Assembly (NCBI RefSeq): GCF_025340265.1
Contig: NZ_CP022707.1
Coordinates: 1,550,501 to 1,614,500 of the forward strand
Source: Novosphingobium sp. 9
GTDB lineage: Bacteria > Pseudomonadota > Alphaproteobacteria > Sphingomonadales > Sphingomonadaceae
Length of the DNA: 64,000 nt
Direction of reading: 5' to 3'
Shown: positions 46,629 through 55,119 of the stretch, one piece after another
Layout: each line of letters begins with the position of its first letter
Numbering within the stretch: position 1 is the first letter of the stretch
The notes under the pieces: model-generated
Told to the model about the DNA's origin: nothing
What the model saw: the letters and a program-made list of their open reading frames with translations, nothing else
Databases searched by the model: none
Translations under genes and position numbers: made by a program

Positions 46629-47567
46629 TTAGGCCTTTATCAGGCCGATTTCGCGCAGGCGTTCCTGCAGATAGTCGTCCGCGGTGATCGAGACCGGATA
46701 GCGGTCGGGGTTTTCGGCGGAGACGCAGCCGGGCAGCGTGTGGAACGGGAAATCGCTCCGCAGATGCAGGAAGTACGGCATCGAGTAGCGGCTGTGCGAC
46801 GCGCGCTCGCCGTCCGGGTTACGCACGCGGTGCGTGGTCGAAGGCAGAACATGGTTGGTCAGGCGCTGCAGCATGTCGCCGATGTTGATGACGATCGCGC
46901 CTTCGGGTGGGGCGACCGAAAGCCAGCGCCCGTCCTTGCTGAGCAGCTCGAGGCCTGCTTCCTGTGCGCCGAGCAGCAGGGTGATGAGATTGATGTCCTC
47001 ATGCGCGCCAGCGCGGATCGCGCCGCCAGCGCCTTCGCCGATCGGCGGGTAGTGGAGCAGGCGCAGCACCGAATTGCCGTCCTCGATCGCCGGATCGAAC
47101 CAGTCGGCGCCGATGCCGAGGTCTATGGCAATCGCGGAAAGAATGCGGGCTCCGGCCTTGTCGAACTGCGCGTAAAGCTCGGTGAAGGTCTCCTCGAAAC
47201 CGTCGATCTCGCTGGGCCAGATGTTGGGGGCCATGGTGGCAGCCAGCGGCGAGCCTGCGGGCAGATCCCGGCCGACGTGCCAGAACTCCTTAAGATCCTT
47301 TTCCTTCGCGCCCTTGGCCACTTCGGTGCGGAACGGGGTGTAGCCGCGCGCGCCGCCCTGGCCGGTCTTGAAGTACTGCATCTTGGTTTCGACCGGCAGG
47401 GCAAAGAACTGCGCGGTAAGGTCCCAGGCGCGCTCGATCAGTGCCAGGTCGATGCCGTGGTCGCGCACCATGGCGAAGCCGAAGGTGCGAAAGCTCTCGC
47501 CGATGCGGGCGGGAAATTCGGCGGTGTCGTTCTCAAGGCTGAGAACAGGAATCTGTGCAAGGTCCAT
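46629..47567 (-). CDS. 2OG-Fe(II) oxygenase, isopenicillin N synthase-like
   Basis: A 312-residue member of the IPNS/plant-type 2-oxoglutarate oxygenases. The iron ligands are HED in GAHEDINLITLLLG and the histidine in LPSTTHRVRNP; the 2-oxoglutarate arginine and serine are in RASHSRYSMPYFLH. The N-terminal DIOX_N part is IPVLSLENDTAEFPARIGES. It is not an antibiotic gene by context; bacterial members act on varied small molecules. Confidence 0.88.
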   Translation of the reverse strand: MDLAQIPVLSLENDTAEFPARIGESFRTFGFAMVRDHGIDLALIERAWDLTAQFFALPVETKMQYFKTGQGGARGYTPFRTEVAKGAKEKDLKEFWHVGRDLPAGSPLAATMAPNIWPSEIDGFEETFTELYAQFDKAGARILSAIAIDLGIGADWFDPAIEDGNSVLRLLHYPPIGEGAGGAIRAGAHEDINLITLLLGAQEAGLELLSKDGRWLSVAPPEGAIVINIGDMLQRLTNHVLPSTTHRVRNPDGERASHSRYSMPYFLHLRSDFPFHTLPGCVSAENPDRYPVSITADDYLQERLREIGLIKA

Positions 47568-47784
47568 CTGTCAGTCCGTGTCCAGTGTCGCATCCGCTGC
47601 GAGGGCGTGGGCCTTGTCCGTGACCGGGACGAAAGCGCCAGCGTGCGGCGGGAGTTGTCATGTGCGACGCATATCGCATTTGGGTGAGCGGTTGAATCGC
47701 GTTGTCTTGCGCGAGTGAATCGCTATGCGCCTTCCATAAGGCATCGCGCCGCAGGGCGAAACGGAAAGGCGAGGGCTTTACGCA

Positions 47785-48192
47785 ATGCGCTACTGGCTGA
47801 TGAAATCGGAACCCGACGCCTATGGCTGGCGCGATCTCGTGCGCGAGGGGGAGGGGACCTGGGACGGCGTGCGCAACCATCGTGCGGCGAACAACCTGCG
47901 CGCGATGGAGGTTGGCGACCGGGCGTTCTTCTACCACTCCAACATCGGCAAGGAGATCGTCGGGATTGCCGAGATCAGTGCGGCAGGCCTGATCGACCCG
48001 ACCGACGAGACCGGTAAGTGGGCGGCGGTGAAAGTGAAGCCGATCGAAAAGCTGCCGCGCGCGGTGACGCTGGCCGAGATCAAGGCTGACCCGAATCTGG
48101 CTGAGATGGAACTGGTGCGGCTTTCGCGCCTATCGGTTGCGCAAGTCACGGCCTCGGAGTGGGATTACATTCTGGGATTGGCGAAGAAGTAG
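47785..48192 (+). CDS. EVE domain protein
   Basis: A 135-residue PUA-like EVE domain protein, a family that can bind modified bases in DNA or RNA. MRYWLMKSEPDAYGWRDL and GDRAFFYHSNIGKEIVGIAE are diagnostic. Many genomes carry one such gene alone, as here. The surroundings do not indicate a restriction system. Confidence 0.92.
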   Translation: MRYWLMKSEPDAYGWRDLVREGEGTWDGVRNHRAANNLRAMEVGDRAFFYHSNIGKEIVGIAEISAAGLIDPTDETGKWAAVKVKPIEKLPRAVTLAEIKADPNLAEMELVRLSRLSVAQVTASEWDYILGLAKK

Positions 48193-48201
48193 CTTGTGGC
48201 C

Positions 48202-48226
48202 GGAACAATCCGCCCGTTTGCATGTT
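48202..48226 (+). promoter_or_regulatory. Candidate EcfG general-stress promoter of csbD
   Basis: GGAAC at 48202-48206 and GTT at 48224-48226, 17 bases apart, fit the sigma EcfG form GGAAC-N16/17-GTT. It lies about 65 bases before the csbD ATG. Confidence 0.55.
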
Positions 48227-48291
48227 TTTCCTTGTGACAGCGGCCGATGGCTCGGTCGCGCTGGAAACAACCAACCACAAGGAGCAGCACC

Positions 48292-48474
48292 ATGGGTGAA
48301 CTCAAGGACAAGGCCAAGGGCATCGGCAACGAAATCGCCGGCAACGTCAAACAGATGGTCGGCAATGCCCAGGACGATCCGGCGCTGAAGGCCGAAGGCA
48401 AGGCGCAGGAAACCAAGGGCGAGGCGCAGAATCTCGTTGGCAAGGTCAAGGGCGCGTTTGGCGACAAGATCTGA
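48292..48474 (+). CDS. CsbD-family stress protein
   Basis: A 60-residue hydrophilic helical protein: MGELKDKAKGIGNEIAGNVK, then ALKAEGKAQETKGEAQN and LVGKVKGAFGD. CsbD proteins are induced in stationary phase and by general stress in many bacteria. The EcfG-like promoter upstream fits that. ATG 48292 with AAGGAGC upstream. Confidence 0.92.
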   Translation: MGELKDKAKGIGNEIAGNVKQMVGNAQDDPALKAEGKAQETKGEAQNLVGKVKGAFGDKI

Positions 48475-48541
48475 CGAATTGGATGATGGTCGGGCGCCGA
48501 TAATTCGCGATTTGCGAACAGTCTGACTGACAGACTCCCGG

Positions 48542-48567
48542 AAGGGCCGCCGTAAAGGCGGCCCTTT
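48542..48567 (+). terminator. Terminator of csbD
   Basis: AAGGGCCGCC and GGCGGCCCTT form the stem (loop GTAAA region), followed by TTTT. Confidence 0.85.
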
Positions 48568-48680
48568 TGTCATGCGCAAAAGGTTCCTCGTTCAACGACT
48601 TGTCCAGACACGCGTCCCGTTTCGGGAAAGGTGCATTTGCGTGCTTGGCATAAAGGTAAACAAATCCTTAACTGCACGTC

Positions 48681-48926
48681 ATGCAGACGATGAAACGACG
48701 CGCACTTGTTCTGACCGACGATACGGCACGGCACTGGTTCCGTCGTTCGTTGCCGCCGCATGTGCGCAGGCGCCCGGTCGAGGCCGAAGGCTGGGCGGCT
48801 CCGGATGGGGTTGCAGCTGAAAATGCACAGGCGAAGCGGCGCTGGAACGGGGCCGGGCGGGACTGGCAGCGATTCGCGCAGGCCTACGGCGCATGCTTCG
48901 CGGCGATCACGATCTATCTGACCTGA
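48681..48926 (+). CDS. Small hypothetical protein
   Basis: An 81-residue open frame on the plus strand between csbD and the convergent MFS gene. Basic and aromatic (TARHWFRRSLPPHVRRRP, ending AYGACFAAITIYLT). No family recognised and no good ribosome site before the ATGs at 48681 or 48690. It could be a chance open frame in high-GC DNA. Confidence 0.35.
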   Translation: MQTMKRRALVLTDDTARHWFRRSLPPHVRRRPVEAEGWAAPDGVAAENAQAKRRWNGAGRDWQRFAQAYGACFAAITIYLT

Positions 48927-48974
48927 GGGCTACGCCCTGAATATTGCCGTGCCGAGAGCGGCGGTGGCGCTGGC

Positions 48975-50288
48975 TCAGTCCTCGTGCGCGGCGCGTTCGG
49001 CGCGATAGAGCAGCAGGCCGAGCCACGCTGCGGCAAGGCAACTGGCGGCGACCACCAGGAACTGGTCGATCACCCTGAGGCCGATCAGCGTCATCACGCC
49101 GGTCATCGCTGCACCCAGAACCATCGCGCCCGAATTGACGACATTGTTTGCAGCTACCGTGCGCGCGGTCTGCGACTTGTCGACGAAGGTGGTGAGGAAA
49201 GCATAGAGCGGCACCACGAACATGCCGCCGCTGACGGCAATGCCCAGCAGCGTGCCCAGCAGCGGGATCGCCAGCGGCTGGACGAGGAAGGTGGAGACAT
49301 CCATCAGGTGCCCCTTGGGAGCATGCGGCACCCAGGCGTTGCACACCACTTCGAAGCCGACGAGGAACACCCCCATTGCGATCACCGAAACGGGTGACCA
49401 TCGTGCCGAAACCTTGCCTTTGAGCAGGGCGTTGATGATGACTGAGCCGATGGCGACGCCGACCGAGAAGATCACCAGGAACAGGCTGGCCACTTCCTTG
49501 CTGGCCTGAAGGATGTTCTTGGTCAGCGGCGGGAAGTGGACGAACAGCACGGTGCCGATCGCCCAGAAGAAGCTGATCGCGCAGATCGCCAGAAATACCC
49601 GGCGATCGTGCATGGTCGTGCGCACCAGCCGGATCGAGGCGCGGATGAAGTGATAGTCCAGCGGCTCGCATTCGCCCATCGGAGGGGCGGGGGGCACTCG
49701 CCAGCTGACAAGATAGCCGATCACTGCCGTTATCATGACCATGATCGCTGCGGTATCGACGCTGATCCAGCCTGCGACGATGGTGCCTGCCAACACAGCC
49801 AGATACGTGCCCGCCTCGACAAGTCCGGTGCCTGCCAGCACTTCGTTTGCATGCAGGTGTTGGGGCAGGATGGCGTACTTGATCGGGCCGAAAAAGGTCG
49901 AATGAACCCCCATCGCAAACAGCGCGAGCAGCATCAGTGGGATGGCGACCGTTTCCAGCGCGATATGCTGCCAGGCCAGTGCCAGCCCCGTGCCGCCTGC
50001 TGCCATGATGAAGATCTCGCACAGCTTGATAAGGCGGATGATCCTCGCCTTGTCGCGCATGTCGGCAAGCTGCCCGGCGATGGCCGAGAGCACGAAGAAG
50101 GGAATGATGAAGATTGCCGAGGCAATGGCGCTGAAGCGCGCCTCCTGCGCTTCGGAATGGTATACGCTGTATACCACGAACAGCACCATGGCGTTCTTGA
50201 ACAGGTTGTCGTTGAACGCGTTGAGAAGCTGCGTGAGGAACAGGGGCAGGAACCGGCGCGCGCGGATCAGTTGGGTCGTGGTGGTCAT
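48975..50288 (-). CDS. MFS transporter, LplT-like (lysophospholipid transporter family)
   Basis: A 437-residue twelve-helix MFS protein. FLPLFLTQLLNAFNDNLFKN at the N-terminus and STFFGPIKYAILPQHL are typical of the LplT/MFS family linked to acylglycerophospholipid recycling. Here it is a free transporter, not fused to an acyltransferase. It lies next to pgsA (divergent), so phospholipid turnover is a plausible role, by inference. Confidence 0.78.
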   Translation of the reverse strand: MTTTTQLIRARRFLPLFLTQLLNAFNDNLFKNAMVLFVVYSVYHSEAQEARFSAIASAIFIIPFFVLSAIAGQLADMRDKARIIRLIKLCEIFIMAAGGTGLALAWQHIALETVAIPLMLLALFAMGVHSTFFGPIKYAILPQHLHANEVLAGTGLVEAGTYLAVLAGTIVAGWISVDTAAIMVMITAVIGYLVSWRVPPAPPMGECEPLDYHFIRASIRLVRTTMHDRRVFLAICAISFFWAIGTVLFVHFPPLTKNILQASKEVASLFLVIFSVGVAIGSVIINALLKGKVSARWSPVSVIAMGVFLVGFEVVCNAWVPHAPKGHLMDVSTFLVQPLAIPLLGTLLGIAVSGGMFVVPLYAFLTTFVDKSQTARTVAANNVVNSGAMVLGAAMTGVMTLIGLRVIDQFLVVAASCLAAAWLGLLLYRAERAAHED

Positions 50289-50478
50289 AACGACTTTTGC
50301 TTGAACGCGCCTTTTTCAACTCGCCGCTGTGGCTTGCCCGGGACACTTAATGGCCTGAGGCGAGGGCACAAGCCCTGATCGCCACTTTATTGCCACACTG
50401 TCGCGACGCTCGGTGTCCTTTTTCAGGATCTCGCCCTTTTTCGGGAAGCGGGGCCTTTTTCGGGGGGAGACCGGCGCT

Positions 50479-51083
50479 ATGGCCTTTCATAGAATGCTGA
50501 CCGTCCCGAATCTCCTGACGCTTTCGCGCATCTTCGCTGTCCCGCTGCTGGCTTTCTGGCTGTGGTGGCCGACCTGGCATCTGGGCTACGGTCTGGCCTT
50601 CGCGCTGTACTGCCTGATGGGGCTGACCGACTATTTCGATGGCTATCTGGCGCGCGCCAGCGGCGCGGTATCGCGGCTCGGCATCTTCCTCGACCCCATC
50701 GCCGACAAGATCATGGTCGCCGCGGTCATTCTGGTGCTGACGGCACAGGGCATCCTGACTGGACCTTATGTCAGCGACATGCATGTGATCGCCGGTCTGA
50801 TCATTCTCATTCGCGAGATTGCAGTCTCGGGCCTGCGCGAATTTCTGGGGGGCTGCAGGTTTCGGTGCCGGTCAGTCGGCTGGCCAAGTGGAAGACGACC
50901 TTCCAGCTGGTTTCGCTGGGCGCGCTGATTCTGGGGGGCGCAATGCCATGGTGGAACGTGACCATCGGCATCGAGATGAATATCCCCCACACCATTGGTC
51001 TTGTGACGCTGTGGGCGGCTGCTGCGCTTACATTGATCACAGGCTGGGATTACCTGCGGGTCGGCCTCAAGCACATGGACTGA
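50479..51083 (+). CDS. pgsA: CDP-diacylglycerol-glycerol-3-phosphate 3-phosphatidyltransferase, frameshifted
   Basis: PgsA makes phosphatidylglycerophosphate, the first committed step to phosphatidylglycerol and cardiolipin. The CDP-alcohol motif DG(x)2AR(x)8G(x)3D(x)3D is complete (DGYLARASGAVSRLGIFLDP). After REFLGG the frame breaks at the six-G run 50847-50852; with a seventh G the protein continues LQVSVPVSRLAKWKTTFQLV to a stop at 51083, about 201 residues, the normal length. Confidence 0.92.
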
Positions 51084-51246
51084 TGGCACGGGTTGCGTTC
51101 ATTGCAATCTAGGTTGTCCCGCTTGCGCTTGGCATGATGCTGCCCGCTCCTCAGGTGGAGCCTGACCGGGGGAGGTCAGCAACAGGAGCCATGACATCGC
51201 CACCACTCCCTCTCGCCGTACCGATGCGCATCACGCTGCTGAAGGC

Positions 51247-52416
51247 ATGAAGACGCCTCCGGTTCTGACCGGCTCGGTTGTCTATGCGCTCGCCGTTGCA
51301 GCGGGGCTGACGGTGGCCAACATCTACTACAACCAGCCGATGATCGGGCAGATCGAGCGAGAGATCGGGGGCAGTCTGGTGACGTATGTCCCCACGGCAA
51401 CCCAGCTTGGCTATGCTTTCGGCCTGTTCGTGCTGGTGCCGCTGGGCGATCTGGTCGAGCGCAAGCGGTTGATCGTGGCGCAGTGTCTGGCCCTGACGCT
51501 GGCGCTCGCACTGACGGCATGGGCACCGACGAGCGGTATCCTGCTGGCAGGCGCGCTGGCCGTTGGCGTGGTGGCCTCGGTCGCACAGCAGATCATTCCC
51601 TTCGCAGCCAATCACGCCCCGCCGGAAAAGCGCGGGTCCGTGGTCGGCGTCACGATGGCTGGACTGCTCTGCGGTATCCTGCTTAGCCGTACCCTTGCAG
51701 GTGTCGTCGCCCAGCATTGGGGCTGGCGCGAGATGTTCTGGCTGGCAGTGCCGCTGGCGCTCGGTGCGGCAGGGCTGATGGCGGTGATGTTGCCGCGCTC
51801 ACAGCCGGATCGGGCGGGGATGAGTTACGGCGGGCTCATGGCCTCGATGTGGCATCTGTGGCGCGATCTTCCCGCGCTGCGACTGGCGACCTATACCCAG
51901 TGCACGCAGTTCGGCGTGTTCAGCGTGTTCTGGACGATCCTGGCGCTGCACCTTCAGGAGCCGCGCTTCGCGATGGGACCGCAGGCGGCAGGCCTGTTCG
52001 GCATTCTTGGCGCGGCAGGTGTGCTGGCAGCCCCGCTGGCTGGTCGCTTTGCCGACAGGCGCGGCCCGCATGGCGTGGTCGTGGCGGCAACGGTGCTGAC
52101 GTTCGCCTCGTGGCTGGTGTTCGCGTTCTGGCAGTCGATCGCCGGGCTGATTGTTGGCGTGGTGCTGCTCGATTTCGCGATCCAGTCCTGCCAGGTGTCG
52201 AACCAGAGCATTATCTATGCCCTGCGTCCCGAGGCGCGGTCACGGATCAACACCGTCTATATGGGCAGCATGTTCCTTTCAGGCGCGGCGGCGTCCGGCG
52301 CGGCGACGACGGTGTGGCATGCATATGGCTGGACTGGGGTTTCGACGCTCGGGCTGTGTATTGCCGCGATCGGCGTGGCCTTGCAGACGCTCCGCCGCAA
52401 GGCCAAGTCTACCTGA
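51247..52416 (+). CDS. MFS transporter
   Basis: A 389-residue twelve-helix MFS protein of the arabinose-efflux/Bcr-like group. VANIYYNQPMIGQIEREIGG and the loop LGDLVERKRLIVAQCLALT (with the GDxxERKR motif) support it. It converges on oxyR with adjacent stop codons. Substrate unknown. Confidence 0.85.
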   Translation: MKTPPVLTGSVVYALAVAAGLTVANIYYNQPMIGQIEREIGGSLVTYVPTATQLGYAFGLFVLVPLGDLVERKRLIVAQCLALTLALALTAWAPTSGILLAGALAVGVVASVAQQIIPFAANHAPPEKRGSVVGVTMAGLLCGILLSRTLAGVVAQHWGWREMFWLAVPLALGAAGLMAVMLPRSQPDRAGMSYGGLMASMWHLWRDLPALRLATYTQCTQFGVFSVFWTILALHLQEPRFAMGPQAAGLFGILGAAGVLAAPLAGRFADRRGPHGVVVAATVLTFASWLVFAFWQSIAGLIVGVVLLDFAIQSCQVSNQSIIYALRPEARSRINTVYMGSMFLSGAAASGAATTVWHAYGWTGVSTLGLCIAAIGVALQTLRRKAKST

Positions 52417-53313
52417 TTAGCCGGCGCGCAGTTCGTCCGCGAGCAGGCGAAATTCGTCTGCTCGCGGAGAGTTCTTGCGCCACACCAGCGCGATCTCGCG
52501 ATTGGCATTGGGGGAGATCAGCGGACGGGCGACCACGTCCGTCCCGTTGAGAATGCCCGCGTCGATCGCCATTTCAGGCAGCATCGTGAGGCCAAGGCCG
52601 TTATCGACCATCTGCACCAGCGTGTGCAGCGAGGTGCCGATCATCGTTGCAGAGGCGCGCAGCTCGGGGCGGTTGCAGGCCGCGAGTGCGTGATCCTTCA
52701 GGCAATGCCCGTCTTCGAGCAGGAGCAGGCGGTTCTCGTCGATGATCTCGGGGCGGACTTCCGCCGGGGGATCGCGCGGATCGTCGGCGGGGAAGGCGAC
52801 GAAGAAGGCGTCGAGTTCGATCGTCTCCTTCTCCACTTCGCCGGTCGAGAAGGGCAGGGCGAGCAGCACGCAGTCGGCGCGCCCGTGATGGAGCGATTCG
52901 ATCGCCTGCTGGCTGGGCTCTTCGCGCAGGAAAAGCTTGAGGCTTGGCCGCTCGCGACGCAGGCGCGGAAGCATGCGAGGCAGCAGGAACGGCGCGATCG
53001 TGGGGATCACGCTCATGCGCACTTCGCCCGAAAGCGGCTTGCCGCTGGACTGCACAAGTTCGGAGAGTTCCTCGGTCTCGCGCAAGATACGGTGGGCCTT
53101 CTCGACCACCGCATTACCCAGCGGGGTGAAGCGGACGGCGCGCTTGGTGCGCTCGACCAGTACGACGCCCAGCAGCGCTTCCAAATCGCGCAGGCCCGCC
53201 GACAGAGTAGACTGCGAGACGAAGCAGGCTTCGGCAGCGCGACCGAAATGGCCATGCTCATGCAGCGCAACCAGATATTGCAGCTGCTTGAGCGTGGGCT
53301 GATAGACCGTCAT
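52417..53313 (-). CDS. oxyR: Hydrogen-peroxide sensor OxyR
   Basis: A 298-residue LysR regulator. The helix-turn-helix is in HFGRAAEACFVSQSTLSAGL. The C-terminal domain carries the OxyR redox pair C204 and C213 in EDGHCLKDHALAAC, with the same 9-residue spacing as Cys199/Cys208 in E. coli OxyR; this sets it apart from other LysR proteins. No catalase or ahpC gene is adjacent. Confidence 0.92.
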   Translation of the reverse strand: MTVYQPTLKQLQYLVALHEHGHFGRAAEACFVSQSTLSAGLRDLEALLGVVLVERTKRAVRFTPLGNAVVEKAHRILRETEELSELVQSSGKPLSGEVRMSVIPTIAPFLLPRMLPRLRRERPSLKLFLREEPSQQAIESLHHGRADCVLLALPFSTGEVEKETIELDAFFVAFPADDPRDPPAEVRPEIIDENRLLLLEDGHCLKDHALAACNRPELRASATMIGTSLHTLVQMVDNGLGLTMLPEMAIDAGILNGTDVVARPLISPNANREIALVWRKNSPRADEFRLLADELRAG

Positions 53314-53333
53314 GCGTTCCGAGCCTCTCCGGC

Positions 53334-54578
53334 TCAGTCGCTTGTTGTCGGGGAGGCGTCGGTCGTCGGGGCGGCGTCCTTTGCCGGGGCGGCGGGCGCG
53401 GCATCAACAACATCGTCGACGTGAGTCATCTTGAGGCGACCGTTCTCGACCGCGAAGGCGAGCTTGCCCTCGACCAGATCGACCGCATCGTGGCCGAATA
53501 CCTCGTAGCGCCAGCCGGTGAGCACCGGCAGGTTCTTGCGCACGCCCGAGGCCAGCATTTCCAGCTCGTCGCTGCGGGCAAGCAGGCGTGCGGCGACGTC
53601 GATCTCGCGCGCGCGGATCTTGAGTAGCAGCTTGAGCAGGTCCGCGACTAGCACGCCTTCCTTGCCGAGCGGCGCGCCGCGCGGGGTGCGCGGGGGCATG
53701 TCGTCCTCGGTCATCGGCTGGGCTTTGGCGATGGCATTCATCAGCCGCTTGCCGATCTCGTTGTCCTTCCACCCTTGCGAGAGGCCGCGCACCTTGGCGA
53801 GGTCGGCCTGGGTTTTGGGCGGGTGGCTGGCGAGGTCGGCCAGTGTCTCGTCGCGGGCGATGCGGCCGCGCGGCAGGTTCTTGCCCTGCGCTTCGATCTC
53901 GCGCCATTCGGCAATGGCCCTCAGGCGACCGAGCACTTGCGGATTGCGGCCCGGTGCCTTGATGCGCTTCCACGCCTGCGCGGGATCGCTGCGATAGTGC
54001 TCGGGATCGGCGAGCTTTTCCATTTCCTCGTCCAGCCACTGGCCACGCCCGGTCTTGATCAGGCGCTTGAGCATCTTGGGGAAGATCTTGGACAGGTGTG
54101 TCACGTCGCCGATGGCATATTCGATCTGACGCTCAGTCAGGGGGCGGCGCGACCAGTCGGTAAAGCGCGCGCCCTTGTCGATGGTGAGACCCTGCCACGA
54201 TTCGACGAGGTTGGAATAGCCGATCTGTTCGGACTGGCTGATCGCCATCATCGCGATCTGCGTGTCGAAGATCGGATGCGGGGTGCGACCGGTGGCGTTG
54301 AAGATGATCTCCACATCCTGACCGCCGGCATGGAAGACCTTGAGGACGTCCTCGTTGCGCGTCAGCAGGTCGTAGAGCGGGGTCATGTCGAGACCTTCCG
54401 CCATCGGATCAATGGCCGCCGCTTCCTCGGTATTGGCGATCTGCACGAGGCAGAGTTCGGGCCAATAGGTGTTTTCGCGCATGAATTCGGTATCGACCGT
54501 CACGAATTCGGATTTCGCGAGGCGTTCACACAGTTCGGCGAGCGTGTCGGAGGTCGTGATGAGCGGATGTATCTTCAT
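53334..54578 (-). CDS. rnd: Ribonuclease D
   Basis: A 414-residue DEDD-family 3'-5' exonuclease that trims tRNA. Exonuclease motif I is VTVDTEFMREN, II is FHAGGQDVEIIFN and the third is EYAIGDVTHL. An HRDC domain follows from about residue 215. Its tail is alanine- and proline-rich. Close to oxyR, both on the minus strand. Confidence 0.93.
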   Translation of the reverse strand: MKIHPLITTSDTLAELCERLAKSEFVTVDTEFMRENTYWPELCLVQIANTEEAAAIDPMAEGLDMTPLYDLLTRNEDVLKVFHAGGQDVEIIFNATGRTPHPIFDTQIAMMAISQSEQIGYSNLVESWQGLTIDKGARFTDWSRRPLTERQIEYAIGDVTHLSKIFPKMLKRLIKTGRGQWLDEEMEKLADPEHYRSDPAQAWKRIKAPGRNPQVLGRLRAIAEWREIEAQGKNLPRGRIARDETLADLASHPPKTQADLAKVRGLSQGWKDNEIGKRLMNAIAKAQPMTEDDMPPRTPRGAPLGKEGVLVADLLKLLLKIRAREIDVAARLLARSDELEMLASGVRKNLPVLTGWRYEVFGHDAVDLVEGKLAFAVENGRLKMTHVDDVVDAAPAAPAKDAAPTTDASPTTSD

Positions 54579-54642
54579 GTGTCGGTGGCGTTACGACGAA
54601 GATGAACGGCGATCAACCGGCGCTGGAGGGCACTGTCACGAT

Positions 54643-54885
54643 TCAGCGCTGTCTGCGACCGAAAATCCTCTGCAACAGTCCGGTCAGGCCCTTGGGGCGG
54701 TCCGGTTCGAGCGCTTCGGCGACCTGCTCGGGGGTGATCAGGCGGCGGCGCAACTGGCTGCCGGTCACATGCGAGCCGGGTAGGGGTAAGTGCCACGCGA
54801 ACTCGTCGGAGCTTTCGGTGCCGGTGTACTCTTCGCGCGCCGCATCGTCCTCGCGGTGGCGGTTTTCGGCGGATTCGCCGGTCAT
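54643..54885 (-). CDS. Small conserved-type hypothetical protein
   Basis: An 80-residue frame on the minus strand, starting at ATG 54885. It has an acidic N-terminus (ENRHREDDAAREEYTG) and a basic C-terminus ending in LTGLLQRIFGRRQR. A central segment EFAWHLPLPGSHVTGSQLRRR looks conserved-like. No family recognised. It lies 64 bases before rnd on the same strand. A longer frame from 54954 exists. Confidence 0.55.
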   Translation of the reverse strand: MTGESAENRHREDDAAREEYTGTESSDEFAWHLPLPGSHVTGSQLRRRLITPEQVAEALEPDRPKGLTGLLQRIFGRRQR

Positions 54886-55068
54886 TTCGGATATATCTCC
54901 GGTCTTCTTCGTTGGTGGCACCCGTAAAGAGGGTGTAACCGCATGTGGTTTCATCCGTATTGCGGATCAAGGTTTCCACGGACGAAAGGATAGAGGCGCC
55001 GGGGGCTTGCGTGCGGTCTTGTTGATGCGAAAAACACGCGGCATCTGGAAATCGCGGCGGCTCTGGAC

Positions 55069-55074
55069 TAGAGG
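55069..55074 (+). promoter_or_regulatory. Possible -10 element of aspS
   Basis: TAGAGG, as at the tRNA promoters, 45 bases before the ATG. The -35 region is weak (TGGAAA at 17 bases). Confidence 0.35.
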
Positions 55075-55119
55075 GCGCGGCTTGCAACACGCTTCACCCG
55101 ACAATCACGCGGACACGCC

